From: Pseudoalteromonas luteoviolacea
GTDB lineage: Bacteria > Pseudomonadota > Gammaproteobacteria > Enterobacterales > Alteromonadaceae
DNA: 64,000 bases
Direction of reading: 5' to 3'
Assembly (NCBI RefSeq): GCF_001750165.1
Contig: NZ_CP015411.1
Coordinates: 3,128,001-3,192,000 of the forward strand
Position 1 is the first letter of the stretch; each line of letters opens with the position of its first letter. Positions 18,247 through 26,029 of this stretch are shown one piece after another. Below the pieces are notes generated by a model, which worked only from the letters and a program-made list of their open reading frames with translations, did no database searches and was not told the DNA's origin. The position numbers and the translations under genes are program-made.

Positions 18247-18612
18247 TCAAAATAATAATTGGTGCAATAAGCGCCCTGGTATACTTGCTGCAATAATAGC
18301 TGAAACAACTGTCCCAATGTAAGCACCAGTCATACAGTGAACATGGAGCTGCTTGTTTTTTGTATAAATGGCATAAGTTCCAAGACTTACAGATACAATC
18401 ACCAATATTGCAAATAAATGTAGCTAGGTTAGGCTACCTGTAGGTTGGATAAAAAATGAAATGAAAGAGGTTATAAGCATTAAAATTACCCAAATTCGGC
18501 CAAACAGCTTATGTATTGCAGTTCCTTTTTTCATTACCAAATTCAATAAGCCCAATACAATCGTAGGAATTACTGCAAATAAATGTATTAAAATAGACAG
18601 TGAGATATCCAT
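18247..18612 (-). pseudogene. DUF2306 membrane protein with a single in-frame stop
   Basis: From ATG 18612 (AAGGG site) the frame reads 62 residues of a DUF2306-type membrane protein, meets a TAG at 18424-18426, then continues in the same frame for 58 residues to a TGA at 18247. The second half (HLFAILVIVSVSL..., HVHCMTGAYIG..., PGRLLHQLLF) matches the family's C-terminal half, including the conserved His and PGR segments. There is no frameshift. A Trp or similar residue fits the stop position. The break is probably recent, and the first-half product of 62 residues is unlikely to work. Confidence 0.75.
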
Positions 18613-18975
18613 ATGCACCCTTATCACCAAACGCTTCCGTGCTCTATAGCCAAACGAGCTCCCTGACTAAAAATCAGGCTACCCTCACCCTAAAATACTT
18701 ATGAGAATTTTGCAAAGTTAATTCAGAGGAGCTCAACCTTATATAGTTGATATGTAGTAGTTTAGGATCTTACAGCTCAGACAGAAGGCCTCTCGCCTAA
18801 AAATTTACCTTTACTATATAAACTTTTGGAGAAATAAAGTTAATCACATAATAAATAAGAATCTATCAACACTAGGATTGTAGTCTATTCCGCAATAGGT
18901 AAATAAGGCTGTTTTTTAGAAGGTTACATAGTTAATCTCGAAGAGTCAGTAAGAACTGTAGCGTGCAGAAAAACA
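18613..18975 (+). other. Gene-free stretch upstream of the insertion sequence
   Basis: About 360 bases of AT-rich sequence between the DUF2306 pseudogene and the insertion sequence. It holds one short hairpin (CCTGA at 18662-18666 with TCAGG at 18674-18678). I see no supported gene or clear promoter. Confidence 0.5.
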
Positions 18976-18984
18976 GTTTTATAG
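18976..18984 (+). repeat. Target site duplication, left copy
   Basis: GTTTTATAG directly precedes the left end of the insertion sequence and is repeated exactly at 20010-20018. Nine bases is the expected duplication length for the IS903 group. Confidence 0.93.
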
Positions 18985-20009
18985 GGCCTTGTTTCCTAAA
19001 TAGTTGAACTTCTGACCTTTTGCGTGATCAGATCAAAAAAACATAACGTAACTCAAGCCACCATGACAAAGAAAATTAAGAACTGGTCTGCCTATAACCG
19101 TGCGTTGATACAGCGTGGCAATATTGCTATTTGGCTCAGCGACGACGCTATTCAACAATGGCAAACCGTAGAAAAACACGGTGGGCGTGGTCGTTCAAAT
19201 AAATATACTGACTTTGCAATTGAAACTTGCCTGACACTTCGGTCTGTCTTTAATTTGCCACTTCGAGCACTTGAAGGGTTCGTTAATTCACTCCTCAATT
19301 TAATGGATGCACCTATTCATTCCCCTGGTTACAGCTGTTTGTGCAAGCGAGGAAAGACACTAGATGTTCAATATCGAACCAAGCCAACCACGCAGGGATT
19401 TATTGATATTGTTGTCGATAGCACCGGCCTAAAAGTCTATGGTAATGGCGAATGGCATACCCGAAAACACCGAGCCAACAAGCGTCGAACTTGGCGTAAA
19501 TTGCATTTAGCGATAGATGCAACCAGTCATGACATTGTCAGTGCAGAGCTATCAATGGTGAATGTATCGGATGGTGAAGTGTTAGGTGATTTACTGCGGT
19601 CATTACGGCGAAATGTTGACCGAGTTACAGGCGATGGAGCTTATGATACACGTGATTGCTATGATGAAATTGCGGCTAAAGGTGCCGTGGCACGGATCCC
19701 CCCAAGGGAAAATGCCCAATATTGGGAGAAAGGTCATCCGAGAAACAGCGCCATAATATTAATGCATCAACTTGGTTTAAAACACTGGAAGGAAAAATCT
19801 GGTTATCATGAGCGTTCGCTGGCTGAAACAGGCGTTTATCGTTTTAAACAGCTTACGGGTGACAAATTAACAAGCCGCACCTTCAACAGCCAACACACAG
19901 AAGTAATGATTAAAGCCAAGGTGATCAACACGATGAACAGGCTAGGTATGCCTGAATATCAGTAAAAATGACAAGACAGCTAGGAAGAGCATATTTGATC
20001 AACAAGGCC
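18985..20009 (+). mobile_element. Complete IS5-family (IS903-group) insertion sequence
   Basis: A 1025-bp element. The left end begins GGCCTTGTTTCCTAAATAG and the right end, read inward on the other strand, begins GGCCTTGTTGATCAAATAT, giving imperfect terminal inverted repeats that resemble the IS903 ends. One transposase gene fills the element, and a perfect 9-bp direct repeat flanks it, so it is intact and inserted relatively recently. It landed in an intergenic region and breaks no recognisable gene. Confidence 0.93.
19063..19965 (+). CDS. IS5-family transposase (IS903 group)
   Basis: A 300-residue DDE transposase from ATG 19063. The N-terminal helix-turn-helix region includes LTLRSVFNLPLRALEGF, typical of IS903-type enzymes. 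The catalytic core shows VDSTGLKVYG (first Asp), VTGDGAYDTR (second Asp) and the Y-(2)-R-(3)-E-(6)-K signature as YHERSLAETGVYRFK. A longer frame from GTG 19024 is possible but unneeded. No stop or frameshift interrupts it, so it should be active. Confidence 0.95.
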   Translation: MTKKIKNWSAYNRALIQRGNIAIWLSDDAIQQWQTVEKHGGRGRSNKYTDFAIETCLTLRSVFNLPLRALEGFVNSLLNLMDAPIHSPGYSCLCKRGKTLDVQYRTKPTTQGFIDIVVDSTGLKVYGNGEWHTRKHRANKRRTWRKLHLAIDATSHDIVSAELSMVNVSDGEVLGDLLRSLRRNVDRVTGDGAYDTRDCYDEIAAKGAVARIPPRENAQYWEKGHPRNSAIILMHQLGLKHWKEKSGYHERSLAETGVYRFKQLTGDKLTSRTFNSQHTEVMIKAKVINTMNRLGMPEYQ

Positions 20010-20018
20010 GTTTTATAG
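20010..20018 (+). repeat. Target site duplication, right copy
   Basis: GTTTTATAG, identical to 18976-18984. Confidence 0.93.
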
Positions 20019-20131
20019 CAAAAAAGATACGCTTAAACATTAAAGTAAATCAAAATATTAATTGATAAAAAAATATAATATTACCCCCTAAAAAAAGACA
20101 GGCTTATTTAACTTATACTAAATTCAAAATT

Positions 20132-20162
20132 AAATGCCATTAAAATATTTTTAATGGCATTT
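20132..20162 (-). terminator. Rho-independent terminator of the sphingomyelinase-like gene
   Basis: A perfect 14-bp stem (20132-20145 with 20149-20162) with a 3-base loop lies 7 bases past the minus-strand stop codon. It is followed on that strand by a TTTT run. Confidence 0.8.
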
Positions 20163-20169
20163 AAGCGTT

Positions 20170-21168
20170 TTAAAAAGTAAAATTCACTTGCACAGGATAA
20201 TGGTCTGACAACTCATTATAGTAGCCATTATGATAATAACGACCTGAACTCAGATTCCAATTCCCTTTTAAGTAACTCCAATACCAGTTTTGAGTTGCTT
20301 TTGGATAACGCACAACCATGTTCGGATTATTTTTAGGTTGCTTATAGTCTTGATGCCAAAATACGTAATCTAAAGTGTCATTGTAGTCCAAGCTATAGTC
20401 AAAATAGTATGCATTAGCTTTAGTAAACCAGTTATGTTTAGCAGAAAATGAGCCGACTTCTGGTGTTTCAAAGTTTAGGTTGCTACGAGCCGTTGTAAGC
20501 ATATCCCTAATTTCACCCTGCTTACTCCACTCTACATTCATATCACCACCTATTATCACAGGCTCACTGGTAGGAATGTTTTCAGACTTAATAAAAGATT
20601 GAATTTCATTTAGCTGTCCCATACGTACACGGTGCTCTTGTTCTGTATTTCCATCATGAGTAGCTTGTAAGTGAGTACCAACTATATGATAATATTCACC
20701 GCCTTTATTAATCTTGACATAGGCAAATCCTTTATTGGCAAGGTAATCCCAACTACCGCTCAAACTATTTGTAAACACGTGTGCCTTTTGTGAAACAATT
20801 GGATATTTGGAAATGATCACTACCCCGCCACGAATTACAAAGGGGCTATTAGAACAATTCCCAGTTAGGCTATCCCACCCACTGCCACTACAATCTTGTC
20901 CCACATTAGGCGTTTGGTATGGGTACATGTCTGACAAGGCAGATAACGCTTGCTCAGCATCATCATTAAATACTTCATTGACAAGAATAACATCTGGACT
21001 GTCATTCAATGATTTAATCACCGTAGGCAATCGCTCAGCTCTGTTGCTTTGATCCCAATCTTGAACGTTTAACTGCATAATATTGTAGGCCATGACCTTA
21101 AGCGATTGAGCCATACTCTGAGTGCTCAACAATATCAAAACGCAAAATAGGGTTAGTTTGATCTTCAT
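20170..21168 (-). CDS. Secreted sphingomyelin phosphodiesterase-like protein (EEP superfamily)
   Basis: A 332-residue exported enzyme: signal peptide at residues 1-20 (cleavage MAQ-S), then the endonuclease/exonuclease/phosphatase fold. Catalytic motifs are visible: LKVMAYNIMQL at the start of the fold, VNEVF with the metal-binding Glu, GTHLQATHDG, GGDMNVEW with the Asp-x-Asn pair, LDYVFW, and SDHYPV with the terminal Asp-His. This layout matches bacterial neutral sphingomyelinases, which cleave sphingomyelin to ceramide and phosphocholine and often act as haemolysins. A cysteine pair (DCSG, GNCSN) could form a disulfide. It stands alone. Confidence 0.83.
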   Translation of the reverse strand: MKIKLTLFCVLILLSTQSMAQSLKVMAYNIMQLNVQDWDQSNRAERLPTVIKSLNDSPDVILVNEVFNDDAEQALSALSDMYPYQTPNVGQDCSGSGWDSLTGNCSNSPFVIRGGVVIISKYPIVSQKAHVFTNSLSGSWDYLANKGFAYVKINKGGEYYHIVGTHLQATHDGNTEQEHRVRMGQLNEIQSFIKSENIPTSEPVIIGGDMNVEWSKQGEIRDMLTTARSNLNFETPEVGSFSAKHNWFTKANAYYFDYSLDYNDTLDYVFWHQDYKQPKNNPNMVVRYPKATQNWYWSYLKGNWNLSSGRYYHNGYYNELSDHYPVQVNFTF

Positions 21169-21550
21169 TTTTTCTCCAGTACTTCATTATTTTTTAGGTT
21201 TCGCTGAGAAACTCATGCATTAGCGCACTTATAAGACGCCATACGACGTTATAAATTTCGGTACAAGAAGAATAAGCTTTGAAAGTGTCTCTCTTATTTC
21301 AAAAACTTGTTATTTAAATGAAGGTTTTTATTTTTACACATGACAATTTAAAGGATTATTTATTACATGAAAAAATAGTATTGTAATCAATTAAAAATGA
21401 TGATTTCAATTTTAAAAAATATAAAAGTTCGCTTGTTCACTAAATTAAATAATATAAAACCGCCCTGAACACCTGGTTATTTTTCAACCACACCAAAGAT
21501 GACAAAACATATTTAAATTATGGAAAGTTAAACAGCTTACCGAGCACTCT
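21169..21550 (+). other. Intergenic region upstream of the sphingomyelinase-like gene
   Basis: About 380 AT-rich bases between two divergently oriented frames. It presumably holds the minus-strand promoter of the phosphodiesterase. I see no additional gene and no strong inverted repeat. Confidence 0.5.
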
Positions 21551-21870
21551 ATGAGCATAGAATGTTATATTGCTTTATTCGGTGCCATGTTTGTTAGAAA
21601 TATCATCTCAGGGTCAGCAGTGTTTACTATGACCACCGCTCCTATAGCTGGAGGCTTTCAGCGTGGTGCCGCAATGATATTGGGACTCATCATAGCTGAT
21701 TATTTTTTCATACTCTTGGCGATATCAGGTCAGGCTTTTATAGCAGAGTCTATGGGCAATACCTTTACGGCAATCAAATATATGTGCCGCTTACTTAATT
21801 TAGATGGGTATAAAGCTATTTAAAGCAACCCCCTTTGTCTATTCGCACCAAGCACCATAGTTAGCTTTAA
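21551..21870 (+). pseudogene. Truncated partial copy of the downstream lysE gene
   Basis: The first 90 codons closely match the N-terminal half of the intact LysE gene at 24528 (shared stretches include GLIIADYFFILLA and FIAESMG), but key residues differ and the frame ends at 21823. DNA similarity continues to about 21870 with small deletions and shifted frame, then stops. The copy therefore lacks the C-terminal half and cannot be a working exporter. It and the intact gene flank a 2.2-kb beta-helix gene on the opposite strand. Confidence 0.8.
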
Positions 21871-21996
21871 TTTTGGTTCAGAGTAATAGTTTGAGAGACT
21901 AACAACATAACCACTGAAAGTCCTTGGGAATAAGGCACCTTTCTTTTAAAAAATGAGATGCCTTCACCTAACAGGTTAGAGTTTATAATATGCTAA

Positions 21997-24213
21997 CTAA
22001 ATTTCTTGAACCGCTAAATACAAGTCACTACATTCGCTTACACACTCTAGCTTCAGATTATTAGCATCTACAGCCTTTAAACTAAAATCAGATGCAGTGA
22101 AATTCTGCCCCCCTGTATTTTCTACTGAAGTAACTTTAAGAAGCACATTTCCTTTTTCGGGATCAGGTACTCCCATTACAGTGAGATTACCCTTTACTAA
22201 GCCTATACCAGAGCTGCCTTTTTTTATTGCCGTAATCGACACATGATAAGTTTTGGTACTGCTGTATACGACCCCTCCAGCGAACTGCTCAACAAAGAAA
22301 TTCGCCAATTCCTCATTTTTAAGATCTTTAGGGGCTGTTAAATTTAACACTTGCGGCTGTTTGTTTTCAGTTGACGTAACATTGCCACCCATAACAAGAT
22401 TATTAATCGGAAAATCAGGATTATATGATGCTGTAGTGCTCGTAATACCAGTATAAATCGACCACGGTGTTTTATTTACGAGAGCATTCCCTAATCTACT
22501 GTTTATAAATGTTTTATTTTGTGCTGGCACAATATGCGAAGAAGATAGATGCTTGGCAACGTGAGAGTTAACAAAAGTAACTGGACAATCATAACGCCCA
22601 GCAACAGATGTCGTGCCATTGATCACCGAATTGTTAAACACGATTTGTTTATTTGGTGGTGTGTCCGTTACGTGATCTCCATAAATACAATATACACTTC
22701 CTTCGGTATTCAGGTTATTTACCACAATATCCGACTCTGCCCCAGGGGGGATACAAATATCACTGTTTACATAACCTGAAGTACAATCGTTTAATCGGAT
22801 CCCCCTTACACGCATATTGCTTGTTTGTTGGGTAGACACTTTGTTAAAGATGGTAAGCGCTCGACTCGCATTTGGCATATCATGCTGTAACGATATATCT
22901 ATATCACTAAATTCGATCGCGCCGTTTTCACCTTCAACAGTAGATTTATTTAAGGAAAAGCCCGCTTGGCTTTTTTCCGCTGTACCAGATGCAACTAAAT
23001 TCAATTTAATATTCGAACAAACATGGCTTCGCCCTCCAGCTAAATCCAGGCTTCCGCCGCCTAACGTACCTTTTTCATAAACAAAGATGCGGGACAACTC
23101 TGTTGGCAAGTCATAATTCTGGACCAGCTTAAAACTAGCCTGAATATTCTCACAACTGCCATATCCACCAAGGTTCACCGTCGCTGCATTAGATTCTGCA
23201 ATTGTGCCTGATTTAACTGTAACGTCAGAAACACCATACACGAAAAAGCCTCTATGGATATTCGTTACTGTTAGATTATTTACAAGTAAATTGTCACCAG
23301 AACATTGGCAAACTAGACCATACCCTAAATACTCAACTGACTGATCAAAGGTCATTTCCGTGTTGTCTAAATGAATATTATCTAACAAGATATCTTTAGA
23401 ACGATATTTTGACTTTTTCCCATGCTCTTCATAATGAGACAAATTCGTTGTTACTGTCACACCCGTGGTATTTTTTCCTACTACGTTTCCGCCTCTGATA
23501 TTTTGGCTACCAGACTCTTTATGGCTGATGTTTAGTAAAGTCAACGAATCTCCAGTTTGTGCTTTTTCCGCATTTGCATACCCTTTGATCTGGTCGAAGT
23601 AGAAGCCATTGGTGCCTTTGCAGTCAAATAATATGGCGTGACCTTGGCGAGACACTGAGTCTAATACTGGCGGATCAACTCGTAGCTCTGCACCACCCAT
23701 TTTAATGTTGACGTCATTGTGGCCATCGGTTGAGAAATAAACGGGCGATCCTGTTGTAGCGCTTGCCGCGGTTAATTTATAAGATTTTTTCGCGGACAAA
23801 TCGAAAGTTAACTGATTTTGTAATGTATACGCCCAATATTTAGTTAAAGCTAAGGTATCGTCTGCTAGACCATCACCTATTGCACCAAAAACACATGCGT
23901 TAGTCTCATTACTTGGCTGCAGTAATAAGCATATTGATAACGTCTCATTGATTTTAAAATTTGCCCCAATATAACAACCATCTATGAGCTGCCCATCTAT
24001 GATATCGCCATCATTTTCATTAACTTTTTCTAAAGAGTATACTGCTCTACCAGCTCGACTTTCATGACTATTCCATACGACTTGAATAAGTGTATTTTCG
24101 TTGCACATTGCACTAAGCGATGCGTACTTCTCTTCTTTTAGTGACATGATTGCATCAGCGAGCGTTTTATATTCTCTCACAGGCTGCATAACTATATTTT
24201 CCATTGCTCCCAC
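21997..24213 (-). CDS. Right-handed beta-helix (pectate-lyase-like/tailspike-like) protein
   Basis: A 738-residue protein. GTG 24213 is chosen because AAGGAG lies 6 bases before it; the 61 codons further upstream do not look coding. No signal peptide is seen. Residues around 105-115 read VFGAIGDGLADDT, the entry motif of pectin-lyase-fold proteins including phage tailspikes and glycosidases. A long series of Asn- and Gly-rich beta-helix coils follows (about 150-570), and the last 120 residues form a separate beta-rich domain. The lack of a signal and the tailspike-like N-terminus suggest a phage- or surface-derived glycan-binding or degrading protein. The substrate is unknown. Confidence 0.7.
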   Translation of the reverse strand: MGAMENIVMQPVREYKTLADAIMSLKEEKYASLSAMCNENTLIQVVWNSHESRAGRAVYSLEKVNENDGDIIDGQLIDGCYIGANFKINETLSICLLLQPSNETNACVFGAIGDGLADDTLALTKYWAYTLQNQLTFDLSAKKSYKLTAASATTGSPVYFSTDGHNDVNIKMGGAELRVDPPVLDSVSRQGHAILFDCKGTNGFYFDQIKGYANAEKAQTGDSLTLLNISHKESGSQNIRGGNVVGKNTTGVTVTTNLSHYEEHGKKSKYRSKDILLDNIHLDNTEMTFDQSVEYLGYGLVCQCSGDNLLVNNLTVTNIHRGFFVYGVSDVTVKSGTIAESNAATVNLGGYGSCENIQASFKLVQNYDLPTELSRIFVYEKGTLGGGSLDLAGGRSHVCSNIKLNLVASGTAEKSQAGFSLNKSTVEGENGAIEFSDIDISLQHDMPNASRALTIFNKVSTQQTSNMRVRGIRLNDCTSGYVNSDICIPPGAESDIVVNNLNTEGSVYCIYGDHVTDTPPNKQIVFNNSVINGTTSVAGRYDCPVTFVNSHVAKHLSSSHIVPAQNKTFINSRLGNALVNKTPWSIYTGITSTTASYNPDFPINNLVMGGNVTSTENKQPQVLNLTAPKDLKNEELANFFVEQFAGGVVYSSTKTYHVSITAIKKGSSGIGLVKGNLTVMGVPDPEKGNVLLKVTSVENTGGQNFTASDFSLKAVDANNLKLECVSECSDLYLAVQEI

Positions 24214-24527
24214 ACTAAACTCCTTTGTATCTATAAGTAAAACTGATAATTCAACTTGAGATATAAGCCCATTTATGTGCGCAAAAACGCAACAATATTG
24301 ATAATATGCCATATCTCGAGTTGAAGTTATTTTCATTAATCTAATGCGTAATCTGAAGGTCAATAATGACCTAGAGCGATTGGGTGGCCAGTGCATACTT
24401 GAAATACGCTATTGCTATCAAAACTATTTTATTCGAATGCTTTTTATTCAATCTTAAAACCTATATATTGATAGCCCTTGCCTTTTAGCTCAGACAAAAG
24501 TTGTTACCAATATTCACGGAGTACCTT
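24214..24527 (+). other. Divergent intergenic region between the beta-helix and lysE genes
   Basis: About 310 bases that must hold promoters for both the beta-helix gene (-) and lysE (+). The reading frame that extends the beta-helix gene through it has non-coding composition. No clear operator was found. Confidence 0.45.
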
Positions 24528-25139
24528 GTGACCATAGAAAGTTATTTTGCGTTATTTAGCGCGATGTTTATTGTAGGTATTATCCCCGGTCCAGCGGTAT
24601 TTGCGATTACCACCGCATCTATGGCAGGTGGCTTTCGACGAGGTGCAGCAATGACATTGGGGCTCATCATAGCTGATTATTTTTTCATACTCTTGGCGGT
24701 ATCAGGCCTGGCTTTTATAGCTGAGTCTATGGGCAGCACCTTTGCGATAATCAAATATATATGTGCAGCTTACTTAATTTGGATGGGTATAAAGCTATTT
24801 AGAGCCACACCTTCTATCGATTCGCAAACGGCACCAGCAACCAAGCACCATATAGATATTTTAGCTGGCTTTTTATTAACCATGAGCAATCCAAAAGCCA
24901 TTATATTTTACGTTGCACTGTTCCCCGCTTTTGTTGACTTTCACACCATTAGCATGGCTGATATTTTTGGCATTTTTATCTGTGCTACCTTAGCGTTTGG
25001 CTCAGTCAACCTCGGGTACACATACCTCAGTGCAAAAGCAAAAAAGTTTGTTTCTACATCAAAGAGAATGCGTATTTTTAATCAACTTGCGGGGGGATTA
25101 TTGTCAGCTTCAGGGGTGGCTGTTGCAGTGAGAACATAA
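24528..25139 (+). CDS. LysE/RhtB family amino-acid exporter
   Basis: A 203-residue inner-membrane protein with about six membrane segments. The N-terminal GIIPGPAVFAITTASMAGGFRRG is the family signature, and LLTMSNPKAIIFYVALFPAFVD is the conserved second-repeat motif. GTG 24528 has a GGAG site 7 bases upstream. Family members export amino acids or similar small molecules. A partial decayed copy lies 3 kb upstream. A TauE-type exporter follows 35 bases later and is probably co-transcribed. Confidence 0.9.
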   Translation: MTIESYFALFSAMFIVGIIPGPAVFAITTASMAGGFRRGAAMTLGLIIADYFFILLAVSGLAFIAESMGSTFAIIKYICAAYLIWMGIKLFRATPSIDSQTAPATKHHIDILAGFLLTMSNPKAIIFYVALFPAFVDFHTISMADIFGIFICATLAFGSVNLGYTYLSAKAKKFVSTSKRMRIFNQLAGGLLSASGVAVAVRT

Positions 25140-25174
25140 TCTAATACAAACTTAACTTTCAAGGATAGATAAAT

Positions 25175-25894
25175 ATGGAGCTGTTGCTTGGGGTTATCGC
25201 GTTTACAACGTCTCTGATCGCAGCCATCGTTGGTTTTGGCGGCGGCATGCTATTGATTGCTCTCCTACCATTATTTTTAAATCCAGTGCTGGTGATCCCC
25301 ATACATGGACTCACTCAAATCACCAGTAACGCATCTAGAGCATTGTTTTCACTTTCTGACGTTAAGTGGTCGCTCCTTCCCGCTTTTTTAGTAGGCTCTA
25401 TACTTGGTACAGTGCTATTCGGTATGATTTTATACACCATGCCAACAACCTATATTCCGCTTGCAATTGGCCTTTATATACTTTTAAACCTTTGGTATTC
25501 GCCATTTTCAAATTTTATTAAGCGTTTCGAGAACTTTTATATCATTGGTGCCTTACAAACAGGATTAGGGCTCATTGTTGGTGCCACTGGGCCATTATCT
25601 TTAACTGTACTGACTAAGCAGCTCCAATCTAAAGATCAAGTTGTTGCCACCAGCGCTGTATTTATGACGTTCAGTCACCTTGCCAAAATTCCAGTATTTT
25701 TGCTGGTTTCATCTGAGCTGCTAGAAAGTGGCTACCTAATTATCGCGATGATATGCGGTGCAATATTAGGATCTTACACAGGTACTAAGGTGCGATTTTC
25801 TATGGACAATAATAAACTTATCGGCGTGATTAAGCTCTTGCTTAGCATTCTGGCAATCAACATGATGATATCTGTAATCATCCAATCCCATTAA
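25175..25894 (+). CDS. TauE/SafE family membrane exporter
   Basis: A 239-residue protein with about eight membrane segments and the family's two repeated halves: IAAIVGFGGGMLLIALLP near the start and GLIVGATGPLSLTVL near residue 130. Members are predicted exporters of anions such as sulfite or sulfoacetate. AAGGAT precedes ATG 25175. It follows lysE at 35 bases, so the two exporters probably share a transcript. The substrate cannot be read from sequence. Confidence 0.87.
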   Translation: MELLLGVIAFTTSLIAAIVGFGGGMLLIALLPLFLNPVLVIPIHGLTQITSNASRALFSLSDVKWSLLPAFLVGSILGTVLFGMILYTMPTTYIPLAIGLYILLNLWYSPFSNFIKRFENFYIIGALQTGLGLIVGATGPLSLTVLTKQLQSKDQVVATSAVFMTFSHLAKIPVFLLVSSELLESGYLIIAMICGAILGSYTGTKVRFSMDNNKLIGVIKLLLSILAINMMISVIIQSH

Positions 25895-26029
25895 CGTATT
25901 TATTACGATCAGTAAAGTACACCGTTACCCAGTTTAAACACAATACTAATGTCTCAAGCTATTCACTCCATACTCCATCCATATTCTTAGCATATAATAA
26001 AAAAGATTTAGATAAGATAGAGAAACATC

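Noticed and set aside
18424..18630. A complete 68-codon small membrane protein
   Set aside because: The same frame continues past the stop with the C-terminal half of the DUF2306 family, so it is the first half of a broken gene.
24214..24396. N-terminal extension of the beta-helix gene to 24396
   Set aside because: The 61 extra codons have non-coding composition, and a strong AAGGAG site supports GTG 24213.
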